Of a stretch of 64,000 nucleotides of DNA, positions 42,349-51,801 are shown piece by piece. The DNA is from CAMCTV01 sp964420985. GTDB taxonomy: Bacteria; Bacteroidota; Bacteroidia; Flavobacteriales_D; Sanyastnellaceae. Location of the stretch: assembly GCA_964420985.1 (NCBI GenBank), contig CAYQUT010000011.1, positions 1-64,000 of the forward strand. Direction: 5' to 3'. Under the pieces are notes generated by a model. That model worked only from the letters and a program-made list of their open reading frames with translations, made no database searches and was not told the origin of the DNA. Both the position numbers and the translations under genes were made by a program. Position 1 is the stretch's first letter. Each line of letters starts with the position of its first letter.

Positions 42349-43812
42349 TTAACAACGATATCGCTGGCTTAATTTATTGATCTCTTTTAATGCTTCGGGG
42401 ATTACTTCAATCCGACCTTCCTCGGTGGTATTTAATCTGCACTTCTGATCGAGCCATTCCAATGCGGCCAATACTTCAGTTGTGTAATCTTTGGGGTGAC
42501 TGACCAACGTAATCAATGATGACGGCACTCTTCCCGCGATGCGCTCCACCTCGTCCCAATAGTCTTGTACGTTGTACCCTATTGTATGGGTATTGTATTT
42601 GGACACCAAAAAGAGCATGACATCATTCAATGATCTCTTTCCATCCGTGGATTGAATGATAAAAACATCGGTAAGAAAAGCCATCAGAGCCCCTTCATTG
42701 TATATGGATACCTTCCTGCCTGGTGTTCCTTGAACATATCCATCAACCCACGTGTCAATGGAACTGTCTAACAGAGACGAAGAGAATCTTCCGGCATTAT
42801 TCAAGTGGGCATTGAGCCATTCTAAAATACAATGCATCATTTTTTCCCAAGACCAAACACCTGACTGCCATAACATCAATTCTCCATAGTAAGTTGTAAT
42901 GCCCTCCGTGATAAAACCAGTGGCACTGTATTGGGCCTGTGTAAAATCATAGGGCAGCAAGTCCTTTGGACGACAAAACTTTACATTCCAAGTATGAAAC
43001 AATTCATGCGAGGATATTGACAAGACCTCGTCATAATATTCGTCATCACTCACCTCGCCCTGGCCCATGACAATCATGGTCGAATTGCAATGTTCTACAC
43101 CGTGCCTCATTCTGTGAGGTGTGAAAATATAGAGATAATGATATTCTTTGACGGGCAAAGCTTCCATCTGTTGGATTTGAAAATCCGTGAATTGTTGAAT
43201 TTGTGAATAATCACCCGTTCTCCATTTCAATGGCAGTTCACCAATGCTATGACAATGAATAGTGGTATTATTACATTTCCATTGAATGCTCTGAATGGAA
43301 GATGAAAACACCAAAGGGCTATCAGCCAATTCATCAAAATTTCTTGCTTCAAAAGTAAACTTTCCCTTTGCATCACTTTCTTGAAGGACAAGTCCACCTG
43401 CATACTGCCAATCTACATCCAAAACTACTCTAAGAAGAATGGGCTCCAATTCACGTTGCTTTATATAACAAAAGAGATTAACAGGATTTATGTAAAAAAG
43501 GGAATCTGATAAAAAACTACTTCCTGCATTGAGCTCATGGATACACCATTCATAACTAACAGAAATGACTTGCTTTACATTTGATTTGATAACCCAATGA
43601 TTGGGGGCTATCTTCTCTATTTTTATGGGGGATGTGTTGCCTTGTACTTTGAAATTTCTCGACCACTTCACAAAATTTCCAGGCTCATATCTACCGGGGC
43701 GCCAGAAGGGATAATATAAATCTGAAATGCCACTTTCAATTAAAAACTCAAGGGAAATGGCAAATGCTTTATCTGGATTCGTTGATGACCTCGAAATTTT
43801 GTATTTATTCAT
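42349..43812 (-). CDS. M61 family glycyl-aminopeptidase-like metallopeptidase without PDZ domain
   Basis: A 487-residue protein. An N-terminal beta domain (about 1-170) leads into a gluzincin catalytic domain: SSHELFHTWNVKFCRP with zinc ligands H269 and H273, and the third ligand E303 in ITEGITTYYGEL. These are the M61 signatures. Typical M61 enzymes are about 580-620 residues with a C-terminal PDZ domain; that domain is absent here. No signal peptide is visible, so it is probably cytoplasmic. It overlaps the pafA end by 8 bp. Confidence 0.84.
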   Translation of the reverse strand: MNKYKISRSSTNPDKAFAISLEFLIESGISDLYYPFWRPGRYEPGNFVKWSRNFKVQGNTSPIKIEKIAPNHWVIKSNVKQVISVSYEWCIHELNAGSSFLSDSLFYINPVNLFCYIKQRELEPILLRVVLDVDWQYAGGLVLQESDAKGKFTFEARNFDELADSPLVFSSSIQSIQWKCNNTTIHCHSIGELPLKWRTGDYSQIQQFTDFQIQQMEALPVKEYHYLYIFTPHRMRHGVEHCNSTMIVMGQGEVSDDEYYDEVLSISSHELFHTWNVKFCRPKDLLPYDFTQAQYSATGFITEGITTYYGELMLWQSGVWSWEKMMHCILEWLNAHLNNAGRFSSSLLDSSIDTWVDGYVQGTPGRKVSIYNEGALMAFLTDVFIIQSTDGKRSLNDVMLFLVSKYNTHTIGYNVQDYWDEVERIAGRVPSSLITLVSHPKDYTTEVLAALEWLDQKCRLNTTEEGRIEVIPEALKEINKLSQRYRC

Positions 43813-45523
43813 GGCTATAACTTGGCGTTAGACAGCCTGATGGTCTCTCAATCATCATGATGTCGCAGATAATCGGGGCGATATCCGTAATATGGAGTTG
43901 ATTGTTGGCCATGACCCTGTAAATTTTTTCTGGAAATGCCCAACTCCATCCACCAAAGACAATGAAAGGAACGTGCGTATCATACTCATAACCTGATCCG
44001 TGTGTAGAACCTTGTTTTCCATACTCTATCCAACCTGGTTTGAGAACATAAATGACATCACCGGATCTGTTCTGATCAAATCCCAATTGAACCCTTTGAC
44101 TAAAATCCTCTCTTAAAATTTGATAGGATAACTCTGAATGAGTATAGGCTGACTGCACCCCATCAAAAGAACATGCCCACAAAGCAACTTCTTGTTGAAT
44201 AGACTTTAAAGACAACTTCTTTTGTTCAATGAATGCTCGATTCAAGAAAACATTTTGATTGGATTCATTGATAATCCAATCCCCTGAGCCATATTTCTCA
44301 ATGATTCTACTTTCCAGATACTCCTCCAACTTATCTGAAACAAAATTTCCGGCCGACAATTTTCTATCCAACATCATGGCTGGATTATTGGCCACTCCAT
44401 GGTCCGCCGTCAGAAAAAGGAGATAATTCTCTCGACCAATCACAGTATCCAAAAAATTGATAAATCCGCCCAAATCTTTATTCAACCTAAGATAAGTATC
44501 CTGTGTTTCTCTGGAATGCGGACCAAATTGATGACCCACATAATCCGTTGCTGAAAAACTCAAACACAACATGTCTGTATTGTTTGAACGCATTCCCAAC
44601 TGTTCACCCACAATGGCTGCTTTTGCAAATTCTACAGTCATTGTGTTTCCAAATGGGGTAGCTTTCAACAAATCATATTGATTATTTAAGTTGGCCAACT
44701 CAGACAATTTGTAGGGAAAAACAGGCTTGATCATCCCTTTGAAAGGAGCTTCGTAAGGATTGTTATCAGGAAGGCTTTCATTGTATATACTGTCCGGGTA
44801 AAGCAAATCCCAATCTTTTTTCAACGCATCTGCACCATAGCCTTTGGTGTTAAAATCCTTTACCCATTGGGGCAGTTCTGTCATACCGTACCAAGATGAA
44901 GTTGCCCATACATCCTCCTTTCCTCCAATGTACCAATAGGCTGCATCAGCAGAACGGCCTGCCGGTAAAATGGCTCCTCTGTCCTTTAAACTGATACCTA
45001 TGACCTTTGACGTGCTGTTGGACAATAACTTCAATTCATCTCCAATGGTATTGGTTTGAAGGTGGATGGGAGACATTTTTCCTGCTTCACTTGATGTCCC
45101 AACACCGTGAGCCATGGTATCCTTAGCGCAATATTGCAAAGCATTTCTTCCTTTATCATACCAATCATTGGCAATGATTCCATGCGTTCCTGGAGTTGTT
45201 CCAGTAAAGATACTTGCATGTCCCGGGCCTGTGTAGGTTGGTACGTAATTGTAATGCATATTGGAACTGGACAAGCCCTCAAACATCAAGGTAGAAAAAC
45301 CAGTTGGATCCAATTTAAAATCATTGTCAAAACGCGTTAAGTATTCGTATCGCATCTGGTCAACCGTTATCCCTATCAGCAGTTTTGGTCTTTCAAAGGG
45401 GGGTAATTCCACCTCAGATGTTACAGCTTCATACTCAAAATCAGGGATTTCACTAATATACTCATTTGTCTTACAAGACAACAATGCCGTTACTAAAAAT
45501 AACAACAAGAAAAAATTTTTCAT
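43805..45523 (-). CDS. PafA-type alkaline phosphatase family lipoprotein
   Basis: A 572-residue periplasmic phosphomonoesterase of the PafA group. Lipoprotein signal with Cys at about 17 (LLSCKT). Active-site elements: VDQMRYEY (D55), nucleophile Thr in PTYTGPGH (likely T98), NDWYD (N119), SLKDRGAILPAGR (Lys and Arg of the phosphate site), SATDYVGHQFGP, LTADHGVA and the final His in THGSGYEYDTHVPF. All appear intact, so it should be active and release phosphate from many monoesters, not strictly under phosphate control in Bacteroidota. A perfect -7 box lies 4 nt before the ATG. Confidence 0.92.
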   Translation of the reverse strand: MKNFFLLLFLVTALLSCKTNEYISEIPDFEYEAVTSEVELPPFERPKLLIGITVDQMRYEYLTRFDNDFKLDPTGFSTLMFEGLSSSNMHYNYVPTYTGPGHASIFTGTTPGTHGIIANDWYDKGRNALQYCAKDTMAHGVGTSSEAGKMSPIHLQTNTIGDELKLLSNSTSKVIGISLKDRGAILPAGRSADAAYWYIGGKEDVWATSSWYGMTELPQWVKDFNTKGYGADALKKDWDLLYPDSIYNESLPDNNPYEAPFKGMIKPVFPYKLSELANLNNQYDLLKATPFGNTMTVEFAKAAIVGEQLGMRSNNTDMLCLSFSATDYVGHQFGPHSRETQDTYLRLNKDLGGFINFLDTVIGRENYLLFLTADHGVANNPAMMLDRKLSAGNFVSDKLEEYLESRIIEKYGSGDWIINESNQNVFLNRAFIEQKKLSLKSIQQEVALWACSFDGVQSAYTHSELSYQILREDFSQRVQLGFDQNRSGDVIYVLKPGWIEYGKQGSTHGSGYEYDTHVPFIVFGGWSWAFPEKIYRVMANNQLHITDIAPIICDIMMIERPSGCLTPSYSHE

Positions 45524-45527
45524 GACT

Positions 45528-45535
45528 CAAAAATA
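45528..45535 (-). promoter_or_regulatory. -7 box of the pafA-like gene, 4 nt from ATG
   Basis: TATTTTTG on the minus strand is a perfect TAnnTTTG; AGTC then ATG follows. The predicted mRNA has virtually no leader. No TTTG at the right distance for -33 is present. Confidence 0.6.
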
Positions 45536-45566
45536 CAAGATTGAGTGCCAAAAACAGGAGAATTCT

Positions 45567-46019
45567 TTAAGACTTCACTTTTAGTTTTTGAAGCTCCGCA
45601 CGTATTTCAAATTCTTCTTGAAATTGAGAAACTGCTTTCAGAACAGACTGGTTCAAATAATCAGGTTCCCATGGTTTTCCCACGTACCTAAAAAGCTCCA
45701 AGTGATGTAAGACTTTTAAAACATTATCCACTTCTGCTTGACCAGTCAGCATCATCTTTTTTGATCGAGGACAAATGTCATGCGCCTGAATCAAAAAGTC
45801 TGAACCGAGAAGCCCCGGCATCAAATAATCTGATATGATGAGCGCCAATGGTTGATCTTGACTGTTGCATAATTCCTTCACCAACTCCAATCCTTCAAAT
45901 CCGCTTGATGCACGTTCAATGATAATATTCTCTGGGAGAACTCTTTCTAACTGAATCCGAAGAACCTCGAGAATAAAAGCATCGTCGTCTACTAACAATA
46001 TGGAGTACTGCTGTTCCAT
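45567..46019 (-). CDS. stand-alone response regulator receiver (second of two)
   Basis: A 150-residue single-domain CheY-type protein: acidic pocket LLVDDDA (10-13), phospho-acceptor D64 in IISDYLMPG, MLTGQ, and the conserved Lys in YVGKPWEPD. A C-terminal coiled tail (about 130-150) contains no DNA-binding domain. It shares RIQLER with the receiver encoded upstream, so the two probably arose by duplication and share the same kinase. Overlaps that gene by one base (TAATG). Confidence 0.88.
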   Translation of the reverse strand: MEQQYSILLVDDDAFILEVLRIQLERVLPENIIIERASSGFEGLELVKELCNSQDQPLALIISDYLMPGLLGSDFLIQAHDICPRSKKMMLTGQAEVDNVLKVLHHLELFRYVGKPWEPDYLNQSVLKAVSQFQEEFEIRAELQKLKVKS

Positions 46020-46423
46020 TAAATTGAACGGTCATTTTGTGCCAATGCGTGATGAATGACCTGAACCAAATCTTCTTCACTCCAGGGTTTTAGCATTACC
46101 TTATCTATGGTTTTGTTGTCTACCAGGGCTTGCGCTTTATCCTCTTGGAGTTGACCCGAAAGCACAACGACTTGTATTTTGGAATTGATGGCTTTAACAT
46201 GCTGTGCCAATACATCTCCATTTTTAGAGGGCATAATCCAATCAGAAATAATGACTATTAATTCAACACCCGTTGAGCTAATCTCATCTATCACCATAAT
46301 GGCTTCATCAACATTTTGGGCAAATTCTAGCAAATGGCTTTCACCAAAGTGTCGCTCTAACTGAATTCTTAAAGAGTTCAGAACCAAAATATCGTCATCG
46401 ACTGAGAGAATTGCCGTTTTCAT
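46019..46423 (-). CDS. stand-alone response regulator receiver (first of two)
   Basis: A 134-residue receiver: VDDDI (8-12), phospho-acceptor D61 in IISDWIMP, VLSGQ, and MLKPW with the conserved Lys. No output domain. It overlaps the kinase gene by 4 bp (ATGA), so its level is tied to the kinase. Confidence 0.88.
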   Translation of the reverse strand: MKTAILSVDDDILVLNSLRIQLERHFGESHLLEFAQNVDEAIMVIDEISSTGVELIVIISDWIMPSKNGDVLAQHVKAINSKIQVVVLSGQLQEDKAQALVDNKTIDKVMLKPWSEEDLVQVIHHALAQNDRSI

Positions 46424-49371
46424 TCTTCCGATTTTTTTGGCAAAGTAATGACAAAACGGGTTAAACGCTCTTCACTTTCACAAACAATCGTTCCGCCTTG
46501 CTTCTCCATAATTTTTCGCACGATATTCAATCCTAAACCTGTTCCTTCTCCGCGTGCTTTAGTGGTAAAAAACGGCTCAAAAATTTTCTCCAAAATTTCA
46601 TTGGGAATCATCGGCCCGTCATTAGCGACATTGATAATGTGATGTTCTTCCGTTTCTGCATATTCAAATGCGATCATGCAAGTATTACCTGAAGCCTGCA
46701 GTGCGTTGTTCACCAAATTGGTCCATACTTGAGACATCTCCTCAGCCAAACCGTAACAAACAACATCATCTGGAATCGCATTCACTACCCGCGAACCTTG
46801 TTTGATCTTGTTCCACATGATGGTCAAAACCGTATCAACATTTTCCTTTAAGTTGAAATGTGATTTTTTCGCCGATAGATTCCCATGGGCAAAACTATTG
46901 AGCGCTTTCACCACTTTACTACCTTGATCAGAAGAGGCCGTGGTGGTATTGATGCTTCGGAGGATAAGTACAAAATTTAGACTCAATTGAAAAATTTGTT
47001 CAGCCTTTTCCAATTTGAGCCACTGCTTAATTTCATCATCGATAGTGAAAATTCCTTTCTGAACAAGCATCCTGGCCATTTTAGATTTTGTTCTTTCCTC
47101 TAATTCCAAATCATGCATCTGGGCCACTACTATTTGTATATAACGCCTTTCCTCCATGGTGGAAAGGTTGATAATTTGTGCCCGCTCGTACAGTCGAATA
47201 GCCAAGACCAATTCAGCAGGATCCATTTGGGCAATGAGTTTCATTACCCCTTCAGTGAACAAAAACTTTAGATTTTCACCAGATGCTTTGATGGCACCCA
47301 AAGGGGTATTGATTTCATGAGCAATGCCCGCAATGAGCATCCCCAAGGTGGACAATCTTTCTTTACTGATGATTTCCGATTGCGCTAGCTTTAATTCGTC
47401 CACAGATCTTTCCAGAGCCTCCGTTTTCTCTCTTAACTCAGATTCTGCGTGGGTTAATTGACCTACGAGTTGAGAAAGCTTTTCTTCATTCTGTTTGCGA
47501 TCGGTTATATTGTGCAAGTAGGCACGCAATAATTTTTTCTCTTCTAGCATGAAAAGATTAATCTCAAATATTAATCCCTCATAATGGAACTCACCTTTTT
47601 CTTGCTCTTCATCCAAATCATGTTGCGTTATATTCAATGACAACATCAAATCAATGAACGGCAATTCCAATAATTTACCAAGAATTCTTTTTGCCGCAGG
47701 ATTAACATAATTCAACTTGGCGTTGAGCATATCAAACTCAATGACAGGATTGGGATTTTGCTCCGGGAAAAGTGCGAGGTTAGCTATGTGTCTTGTCTTC
47801 TCTTCCACTGCTTTTTCCAAGCCCTCGTTGATGGCTCTTATTTCCGCTCTGGACTCCTCCAATAGTTTGACATATTGCTCACGTTGCAATTCCATTTCTT
47901 TGCGATCCGTGATATCATTCTCTACGGCCATGTAGCCTGTTACATCCCCTTTGGCATTCACCAATGGCACTATGTTAATGGACAACCAATACTCCTTACC
48001 CGATTTTCCTCTATTCAATAATTCAGCCCAAACTGATTGACCTTTTGACAAGGCCTGATTGATTCTATCAATCTCCTTTCTATCTGTTTTTTCAAACTGA
48101 AACATCCTTGGAGATTGCCCTATAACTTCTTCTAGAGAGTATCCCGTTATATTCACAGCACTGTCATTCACCCATTGAATCTTCTTTTCTCTGTCCGTTA
48201 TGATAACAGCATTGGATGTCTTTTTGGCCACCAATGACAAAATACTCAATTCCTCCTGGGCTTGAATTTGATCCGTGATATCCTGTAAGACACCTGCCAA
48301 CTTAAAATCATTGGTTGTAGCATCTTGCACGAACTCCCCAATACATTTCACCCAAATGATTTCCTGATCTATTGGACGGCGCAATCTAAAATTCAATTCA
48401 AATCTCCCTTTGGATTGAAATGAATTTTGAAAAGTAAATTCTACTTCTTCCGCATCTTCTTGATGCACGATGGCCATGAAGTGGTTGTAGTCCTTGATAA
48501 AATCATCTTCTATGCCCAAAACTGATCTCAGGTTGTCACTACCCATCCATGTGTCGTTTTCCAAATTGTACTCAAAGCTACCTAGCTTTGAAATGGTCTG
48601 GGCAACATTCAGATCATCCAAAGCTTTGAACAGATTGTTGGTTCTAAGCTTGACCTCCTCCTCCAGTCCCGCGGTTAACGCATCATTGGTTTCTTTCTGT
48701 TCCTTTAATGTTTGGGATAGGGAAAGCAACGAATCTTGCAGTGAAATTAATTCTTTGGCTTGATAATTATTTTTTGCATTGACCAACGTGAAATTACCCT
48801 CTTGTAAAGTTCTCGCATTCTCCTGAACCAATTTGATGGGATCTGTGATCAAATTGGCAAGGAAGTAAACAATCACCAAAATCATGGCCGCAACAATAGT
48901 AAGGAACAAAAAAATCGGTCGATTCATTGCACTTACATCTTTTCTGAATTCCTCTTTGCTCACGGTGAGGGCAATATACCCTTTCATGGAAGGATGTGAA
49001 AAAGGATGCTCAACTGTGAGGTAATGAAGGGTGTCCAACTCCAATTTTTCATGACTCACTGAATCCGGGAATGTCAAATACTCCACTTGCTGAAGAGAGT
49101 CAAATGAGGCAATGGATACGGCTTTTAACTGAGCGTCGGACTGAAGATGATTCATGGTTTTGGTTAACCCTTCAAAATCATCTCGATCCAAACTCAACTC
49201 AACGCTTAAAGCAAGCGTTGAAGCTTTCTGACGAAGCTCTGACATTTTGTACTCGCCCAATAGAGCGCGTTGTCTTGAAGGGTAATAAACAGCCAATACC
49301 CCAATTAGCACCAAAACAATGATGGTATATGGCAACCAGATTTGGGTAAATATGCTGGATTTAATTTTCAT
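46420..49371 (-). CDS. PAS-domain sensor histidine kinase
   Basis: A 983-residue kinase. Two membrane helices (about 10-30 and 153-174) flank a periplasmic domain of about 120 residues; HAMP about 174-225; coiled coil; PAS/PAC units about 258-370, 378-495 and 535-630 (each PAC ends in ITDQI or ITDRK); H-box IAGIAHEINTPLG with phospho-acceptor H685. A helical insert of about 115 residues separates the H-box from the rest of the dimerisation region; the ATPase domain has NNALQASG, FEPFFTTKARGEGTGLGL. The ATG at 49371 overlaps the upstream stop as TGATG; an in-frame TTG just before it is rejected. Confidence 0.92.
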   Translation of the reverse strand: MKIKSSIFTQIWLPYTIIVLVLIGVLAVYYPSRQRALLGEYKMSELRQKASTLALSVELSLDRDDFEGLTKTMNHLQSDAQLKAVSIASFDSLQQVEYLTFPDSVSHEKLELDTLHYLTVEHPFSHPSMKGYIALTVSKEEFRKDVSAMNRPIFLFLTIVAAMILVIVYFLANLITDPIKLVQENARTLQEGNFTLVNAKNNYQAKELISLQDSLLSLSQTLKEQKETNDALTAGLEEEVKLRTNNLFKALDDLNVAQTISKLGSFEYNLENDTWMGSDNLRSVLGIEDDFIKDYNHFMAIVHQEDAEEVEFTFQNSFQSKGRFELNFRLRRPIDQEIIWVKCIGEFVQDATTNDFKLAGVLQDITDQIQAQEELSILSLVAKKTSNAVIITDREKKIQWVNDSAVNITGYSLEEVIGQSPRMFQFEKTDRKEIDRINQALSKGQSVWAELLNRGKSGKEYWLSINIVPLVNAKGDVTGYMAVENDITDRKEMELQREQYVKLLEESRAEIRAINEGLEKAVEEKTRHIANLALFPEQNPNPVIEFDMLNAKLNYVNPAAKRILGKLLELPFIDLMLSLNITQHDLDEEQEKGEFHYEGLIFEINLFMLEEKKLLRAYLHNITDRKQNEEKLSQLVGQLTHAESELREKTEALERSVDELKLAQSEIISKERLSTLGMLIAGIAHEINTPLGAIKASGENLKFLFTEGVMKLIAQMDPAELVLAIRLYERAQIINLSTMEERRYIQIVVAQMHDLELEERTKSKMARMLVQKGIFTIDDEIKQWLKLEKAEQIFQLSLNFVLILRSINTTTASSDQGSKVVKALNSFAHGNLSAKKSHFNLKENVDTVLTIMWNKIKQGSRVVNAIPDDVVCYGLAEEMSQVWTNLVNNALQASGNTCMIAFEYAETEEHHIINVANDGPMIPNEILEKIFEPFFTTKARGEGTGLGLNIVRKIMEKQGGTIVCESEERLTRFVITLPKKSEE

Positions 49372-49805
49372 CAATTGGTAATCGCGATAAGCTGGTGATT
49401 GGGTACCAAACTTTTCTTGTCTGCAGACAAAACACCTATAGCCCCTGGAGTTCGCTTAATGTAATCCACCATCTCTTGATCCGTATCAAAAAACATGGGC
49501 GATTTGGCACGACCCTGAAAAACCAATGACAACCAAAATTTCTGTACTTCCTTGACCGACTTATTGTACACCTTGCTATAAATCTCCTCAGCCTTTGGAG
49601 ATTTGGTTCCAGGTAGACATATCACCACCGACTTTCCATTTTTCCACAAAGTTTCTTTACCTGTAAAAACCCTCTGGGCTTTTGCATTTGGCATTGCGGT
49701 TAGGCCTATTTCATTTCCAAAATAAACCACAGATTGAGCCATTGCCCATTGTGAAACCATCCACAATGAAGCTACGAAAATCCATTTCAAAACTTTAGAA
49801 TCCAT
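49371..49805 (-). CDS. small periplasmic PstS-like binding protein
   Basis: A 144-residue exported protein: signal peptide to the AMAQSV cleavage site (about 25), then a single-lobe periplasmic-binding-like domain (LWKNGKSVVICLPG, FWLSLVFQGRAKSP, MVDYIKRTPGAIGVL). The GAIGVL/Y segment is typical of short phosphate-binding-protein homologues. It lies between a porin and a sensor kinase and overlaps both, which suggests that it passes ligand information to the kinase rather than to an ABC transporter (inference). Its start lies inside the porin gene end (11-bp overlap). Confidence 0.78.
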   Translation of the reverse strand: MDSKVLKWIFVASLWMVSQWAMAQSVVYFGNEIGLTAMPNAKAQRVFTGKETLWKNGKSVVICLPGTKSPKAEEIYSKVYNKSVKEVQKFWLSLVFQGRAKSPMFFDTDQEMVDYIKRTPGAIGVLSADKKSLVPNHQLIAITN

Positions 49806-50856
49806 AAGCCAATTGGAATTTAAAGTCATAACGCTCCACATGTAAATCCCCATGATGATTCAAATGATCATCTGCTGCAATGGTTCTTTCCACTTGAAAC
49901 TTGATGTTGCATGTCTCACTGAATTCATATTTGTATCCAATGGCGGTTTTCAATTGCTTACCGGGAGCAGCATGTAAATCCTTCTCCGAAATATGCATAT
50001 AATCTGCCAAGGCATAAACCGTATTTACATCTTTGATTTTAACACCCAGGTAATTGAATGAGGAGAAATTCTCTGCTTTACCCAAACTATCTGTGGTATT
50101 CACCCCGTATCCAGTTTCGCTCATGAATTCATATTGATTCGTAAAACGCTTAATGGATAAACTATACAATTCAAAATTCAAAGGACCCGTATAACCGCTA
50201 TTGTAGGATGAATGTCCACTGTGCACACCCGGTTTGTTGAATGGCATGTAATCATTGTAGTAGGAAACTCCGATTCTGGTGAATTCATCTGGCCGGATGT
50301 GCATTCCTGCCATTACTGCTTTGTTGTAACTGGCATCATAGACATCTGTGGATGAAATGCCGTTTCCGATGACCAAATCATAACCAAAATTCAAACGCCC
50401 CAAGTATTGTCCTCTGAACGACACACCTGAGGTATGTACAGGTACCATGGTGCTAAAAAACAAGGGGCGATCAATGGTTGGAAAAAACAATCGGCCATGG
50501 TGGTATTCATCATTCCAAGTATTCACAGGGGTGTGAATTTTCCCCAAAATAATACAGTGATTGCCGAAGTAATCCCATTTCATCTGCGCGCGTTCAATGC
50601 TGGGCGCAAACTTTGCAGACGTCGCCGCATCATACTTCACAACCGTTTCTCCCAAGAAACTAATTCTATCGGTCAATTTAGCGGTCACAAAAAAGTCCTG
50701 TTCTCCCAAGGAAAAATAAGAATTTTTATCTTGATCAAACTTGTCTAAATTATACTGGATATGCCCGTACAATTTCAAATCGACATTGCGATCTGTCTGA
50801 GACCAACTTAACGTTGATTGTAACAAAACACAACCTGCCAAAATTAATTTTTTCAT
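49795..50856 (-). CDS. porin-like outer-membrane beta-barrel protein
   Basis: A 353-residue protein with a signal peptide (MKKLILAGCVLLQSTLSWSQ) and repeated amphipathic strands with aromatic girdle residues (YGHIQYNLDKF, RLNFGYDLVIGNG, YDFKFQLAYGF at the C terminus, ending in Phe as outer-membrane proteins do). The pattern resembles small general porins or OprO/P-like channels of Bacteroidota; no specificity can be claimed. First gene of the porin-binding protein-kinase-receiver operon, with a promoter at 50874. Confidence 0.78.
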   Translation of the reverse strand: MKKLILAGCVLLQSTLSWSQTDRNVDLKLYGHIQYNLDKFDQDKNSYFSLGEQDFFVTAKLTDRISFLGETVVKYDAATSAKFAPSIERAQMKWDYFGNHCIILGKIHTPVNTWNDEYHHGRLFFPTIDRPLFFSTMVPVHTSGVSFRGQYLGRLNFGYDLVIGNGISSTDVYDASYNKAVMAGMHIRPDEFTRIGVSYYNDYMPFNKPGVHSGHSSYNSGYTGPLNFELYSLSIKRFTNQYEFMSETGYGVNTTDSLGKAENFSSFNYLGVKIKDVNTVYALADYMHISEKDLHAAPGKQLKTAIGYKYEFSETCNIKFQVERTIAADDHLNHHGDLHVERYDFKFQLAYGF

Positions 50857-50873
50857 ATTTTATTCTGTGTTAT

Positions 50874-50881
50874 CAAATATA
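50874..50881 (-). promoter_or_regulatory. -7 box of the porin-kinase operon
   Basis: TATATTTG on the minus strand is a perfect TAnnTTTG, 17 nt upstream of the ATG at 50856. A TTG 23 bp further upstream (around 50905) is a possible -33 element, inside the 3' end of the preceding gene. Confidence 0.55.
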
Positions 50882-50903
50882 GGTATTTCCGTTATTACAA
50901 TTC

Positions 50904-51761
50904 TCAATAATAGAATGACGCAGTGAGGGTTTTGTTCCAACCATTGGTCTCCCAATCCCACAATTTCATTTTCTCCCGATACAATCCAAATGAAATATCC
51001 GCAGAATGACCCGCGCCCAGGGGAAACTCAAAACCCATCTGAAGTCCACCTCCCACTCCTGTAGCCGTTCGTGGAACATATCCATAGGTCTGATTAAAAT
51101 TATCTCCGCCAATAAAAAGATCATAAGACCTGTCTGCAATATAGGCTTTGTTGCTCACCACTTTGATTCCGGCAATACTGATACCCGGCTGTATAAAAAA
51201 ATCCAACCCCTGGTTTATTTCCCATCCTTGCCTGTATCCCAGGACAAGCTGAAAGCGTTGTTCATTGCCTTCTATGGTAAACAAACGGATATCTTGTTGT
51301 GCATTTTGTTGGGCCCCAGTTCCTTCAAAAATGACTGAGTACTTGTCAACGGTTTTCAAACGGGTTGTCAAAAACTGAAAGACAAACGAACCATAACGAT
51401 CTAAACGATAACGCAAATCCAATCCCAATGAGATGGCTGGACTATAGCGCATGGCTGTGGGATAAGCGTAATTATCATAATAATTGGGGAAAGAGAAACT
51501 ACTGGAACCGTAATAACTATTGATGTACTGGGTTTCAAGTGGATTCCAGTTCACTCTATCCTGTATGGACATGGCCCTTACCCCTGCATAATTAGTCCCT
51601 TGTTGCAAAATCCCTGAACCATTATAAAAGTTAGCCGTGGTATCTGAAGCAAAATAAGCTCCTATTCTTAATCCAAAGGAAAACCCTCGGTATTCATCCT
51701 CCTGCGCCTTTGAACAAATTGGACTTATTATCAACATTAGTATGGCTATTCTTGTTTTCAT
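50904..51761 (-). CDS. outer-membrane beta-barrel hypothetical protein
   Basis: A 285-residue protein with a signal peptide (MKTRIAILMLIISPICSKAQ) and alternating strand pattern (FSFGLRIGAYF, GLDLRYRLDRYGSFVFQF, RFQLVLGYRQGW, SFGLYREKMKLW) and a C-terminal TASFYY. This fits a small outer-membrane barrel of unknown function. It precedes the porin gene by 47 bp, where a separate promoter lies, so it may be its own transcript. It is divergent from the nuclease gene at 51802. Confidence 0.72.
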   Translation of the reverse strand: MKTRIAILMLIISPICSKAQEDEYRGFSFGLRIGAYFASDTTANFYNGSGILQQGTNYAGVRAMSIQDRVNWNPLETQYINSYYGSSSFSFPNYYDNYAYPTAMRYSPAISLGLDLRYRLDRYGSFVFQFLTTRLKTVDKYSVIFEGTGAQQNAQQDIRLFTIEGNEQRFQLVLGYRQGWEINQGLDFFIQPGISIAGIKVVSNKAYIADRSYDLFIGGDNFNQTYGYVPRTATGVGGGLQMGFEFPLGAGHSADISFGLYREKMKLWDWETNGWNKTLTASFYY

Positions 51762-51801
51762 TGTTATTCCTTATTCTATTTGCGTCCTAAAGTTAAGCAT
51801 A

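Noticed and set aside
49371..49374. TTG start codon for the histidine kinase
   Set aside because: The ATG one codon downstream overlaps the upstream stop as TGATG, the usual coupling form in this window.
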